Source of the DNA: Actinostola sp. cb2023
Lineage: Eukaryota; Cnidaria; Anthozoa; Actiniaria; Actinostolidae
NCBI GenBank assembly: GCA_033675265.1
Contig: JAUJYZ010001088.1
Span: forward strand, 62,001-126,000
Length of the DNA: 64,000 nt
Direction of reading: 5' to 3'
In this document: piece after piece, positions 61,704 to 64,000 of the stretch
Position numbering within the stretch: the first letter of the stretch is position 1
Layout: each line of letters starts with the position of its first letter
The notes under the pieces: model-generated
Database searches by the model: none
Seen by the model: only the letters and a program-made list of their open reading frames with translations
What the model was told of the DNA's origin: nothing
Program-made: the position numbers and the translations under genes

Positions 61704-64000
61704 CCATCACACGGCTCTTTGTGAAGATCGTAGTGAAACGACAATTAAGGAATCGGCTAATCATTTAGCAAACAGTAAGCAGGGGGGAACGATAACTAAG
61801 GTAGCATTGCAAACCGCTTGTGCTTTAGTTAAAGGACCGGAGAGAGAGGGGAGGCTAAGAGTGTTGTTTGACTCAGGGAGTCACAGGTCGTTTGTCACTA
61901 GTAGCGCGGTAAGGGCACTGGGAATGAGGGTAGTGCGCCGGGAATTACTCAGTATTAGCACCTTTGGACAGGGATCCAAGGAGACAGAGTCGAGAGACGT
62001 GGTAGAGATTAATGTTATGCCCTTTAGGGGTGGGAACGTCACACAGATAGAGGCGTATGTTGTCCCTAAGATATCGAGTATACAGAATGAGAGTGTAGAC
62101 GTCATCAAGAAGGACTATCCTTACTTGAAGAACCTTTGGTTTTCAGATGTCACTAGTAAGGTTAGCAAGGATTCACAGATAGATATTCTTATAGGGGCAG
62201 ACTACTTGTGGTGTTTTCAAGGTGGGCGTACAGTGCGGGGGGAACCAGACCAGCCTGTAGCAGTAGAAACTAAGCTAGGGTGGGTGTTGTCAGGTCCCTT
62301 AAAGAGGTGTAGTGGCACTGAGGAAACACAGACAGCACAAGCCAACCTTGTAGTTGATGACAGTGGGGAACTAGAAACTAACGTACACAAGCTTTGGGAC
62401 TTAGAAGCGTTAGGTATCAGCGAAAGGGACGAAGTGCATGAATCGTTTGTAGATAGTATTAGCTTTGACGGAAATAGATACTCAGTCATGCTACCATGGA
62501 AAGAGAGTCATGAAGTGTTGCCTAGCAACTACGCTAATAGTCTTGCACGGATGAAAGGTCAGATAAGAAGATTAAAAAATGAGCCAGAGGCGTTGATAGA
62601 GTATGACAGCATTATCAAGGAACAACTTAAGTTGGGTATTATAGAGAAAGTAGTTGACTTGGAGAGGGCAGAAAACGCTCATTATCTGCCTCATCAGGCT
62701 GTCATACGTCGGGATGCAGAAACCACAAAGGTAAGAGTGGTTTATGATGCGTCCGCAAAGGAAGGAAAAAACGGGACGTCATTGAATGATTGTTTACATG
62801 TAGGGCCATCGTTAAACCCCTTGTTATTCGATATTCTTATCCGGTTTAGATGTCACAAAGTTGTACTTGTGGGGTTTAAATATAGAAGTGGATAAGGGTG
62901 ATCGGGATTGTTTGAGGTTTCTGTGGGTAGAGGACGTGCTACAGGACAATTTAAAGGTAGTTGTGTATAGGCTTTGTCGGGTTGTGTTTGGCTTGAATGC
63001 CTCGCCATTTTTGCTCAATGGAACATTGAGACATCATATTTCGCTTTACGAAGAAGCTGACTCAGAGTTTGTCAGGAAAATGGTTGATGGATTTTATGTA
63101 GACGATTTAGTCACAGGGGAATGTGCTGCTGACCGGGCCTACAAACTCTACGAGAAGGCAAGAGATAGGCTAGCGGAAGGTGGATTCAGGCTGCGGAAAT
63201 GGAAAACGAATGACAGGGAATTAAAGGTAAGCATTGACCCCCAGAAACAGTCTGGGTCCACTGGTTCGAAAGTAGTGAGGTTAGACGAGGAAGAGACCTA
63301 TGCCAAGGCAACCCTTGGACTTGCTGCTCAAGGGTGTGCCAAGAGTGAGAAGGTATTGGGTGTAGTTTGGGATAGTGAGCTGGATGTGATTAAGTTTATG
63401 TTGACGCCGATTGCCGACAAAGCGGAGGGTCTGGTGCCGACCAAACGGAACGTGCTAAACGTATTAGCCGGAGTCTTTGACCCCCTCGGGGTTATCGGCC
63501 CAGTAACCGTAAGTATGAAGATGTTATTTCAGGACTTATGTAGTCGGGGATTTAAGTGGGATGAGGAGCTTATGGGGGAGGTAAGCAATAGACTAAAAGC
63601 GTGGATAGAGGACCTGCATAGGGCAAAAGAGATCACAATTAACAGATGTGTTAACCGCTTTACAACAGGGAAGGTCACGAAATGCTATTTGCACGGGTTT
63701 GGTGATGCTAGTAAGAAAGCATACTGTTCAGTGATCTACCTTGTCTGCCATACAGACGTGGGTGTGAGTGTGGAACTGTTAACTTCAAAGACTCGGGTAG
63801 CACCTTTGAAGGCCTTAAGCATCCCAAGGTTAGAATTGATGTCAGCATGAATGCTGGCGAAGCAGATGCGCGCAGTATTGGCAGCTCTTGAGTCTGAGGT
63901 GGAGATAACAGGGACGCGGCTGTGGTTAGACAGCAAGACTGTGCTCTATTGGATAATGAATAGAGGTGAGTGGAAGCAATTTGTGCAGCACAGAGTGAAC
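61704..64000 (+). pseudogene. BEL/Pao Pol: protease, reverse transcriptase, RNase H (broken)
   Basis: The frame from about 61706 holds the aspartic protease (LFDSGSHRSFVTSSAVRALG, near 61866) and DUF1758-type segment to IDILIGADYLW. The reverse transcriptase follows from 62500 (YLPHQAVIRRD, KVRVVYDASAK). At about 62862 the frame changes, and the block that normally carries the first catalytic Asp (motif A) is missing. The new frame continues with VDKGDRDCLRFLWV, RVVFGLNASPFLL and FYVDDLVTG (motif C), then the GVFDPLGVIGPV connection. A TGA at 63848 interrupts LELMSA before the RNase H part (LWLDSKTVLYWIMN), which runs off the window. This copy cannot make an active enzyme. Confidence 0.85.

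Larger units (their letters stand above)
60192..64000 (+). mobile_element. BEL/Pao LTR retrotransposon, right end outside the window
   Basis: A 5' LTR (60192-60600), a primer-binding-like site, gag and pol follow in order. The element runs past base 64000, so the 3' LTR is unseen. Gag is intact. Pol has frame breaks and a stop. Confidence 0.88.

Noticed and set aside
1..64000. CRISPR arrays and prokaryotic operon features
   Set aside because: No regularly spaced short repeats with unique spacers. The content is eukaryotic throughout.

Overview
The window looks like repeat-dense nuclear DNA of a marine invertebrate, most likely a cnidarian such as a coral or sea anemone. This rests on the mix of mobile elements (an animal-type Mutator-like element with an exonuclease, a Polinton, a helicase-bearing Academ-like element, Penelope-like, DIRS-like and BEL/Pao retroelements) and on spliced genes. 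It is an inference. I see no complete ordinary host gene.

Bases 1-36084 are one Mutator-like element (MULE) with long terminal inverted repeats at 1-667 and 35429-36084. Its transposase is split at base 1597 by a Polinton (Maverick, adintovirus-like) at 1598-32632. The Polinton has 125-bp inverted repeats that look identical and a GTGTA duplication on both sides. The MULE reading frame resumes exactly at 32638 and continues into a DEDDh exonuclease domain. The Polinton in turn carries a 3.2-kb non-coding element (4195-7388) inside one of its genes, and that element contains a further hairpin repeat (about 6029-6526). This makes four nested layers.

The Polinton encodes a retroviral-type integrase, a duplicated minor capsid (penton-like) protein, a double jelly-roll major capsid protein, an adenovirus-type protease, an FtsK/A32-type packaging ATPase and a protein-primed family B DNA polymerase on the minus strand. 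Between the ATPase and the polymerase lies a run of small basic proteins that repeatedly carry Q-x-G-G motifs, which fit the cleavage consensus of the protease. The least expected content is at the left end: four ETS-like DNA-binding domains in tandem, only the last of which keeps the recognition-helix arginines. The right end has spliced accessory genes, a GRF-type zinc-finger protein, 3.1 kb of pyrimidine-rich non-coding DNA and a tRNA-Asp-like gene next to the inverted repeat. Many Polinton genes are broken by frameshifts although the inverted repeats are identical, so sequencing or assembly errors compete with true decay.

Bases 36085-40801 are mostly unrecognised, with a GTF2I-repeat-like fragment and a SINE-like tail. 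Bases 40802-53040 are a second large transposon with CAGACTCGTTCCCAGTCG termini and a 9-bp duplication (ACACTGTGG). It encodes a RecQ helicase on the plus strand and a large ankyrin-containing, DUF6589-like protein converging on the minus strand, which fits the AcademH lineage. Its helicase gene was later hit by a Penelope-like fragment and by two abutting TTAA-flanked hairpins. Further right lie a tandem duplication that copied the transposon end, a 3-kb element rich in GCCTGAC repeats, a RecQ/WRN-like C-terminal fragment, a 685-bp TTAA hairpin, and a DIRS-like reverse transcriptase cut just after its YIDD motif by a BEL/Pao retrotransposon that runs off the window end.
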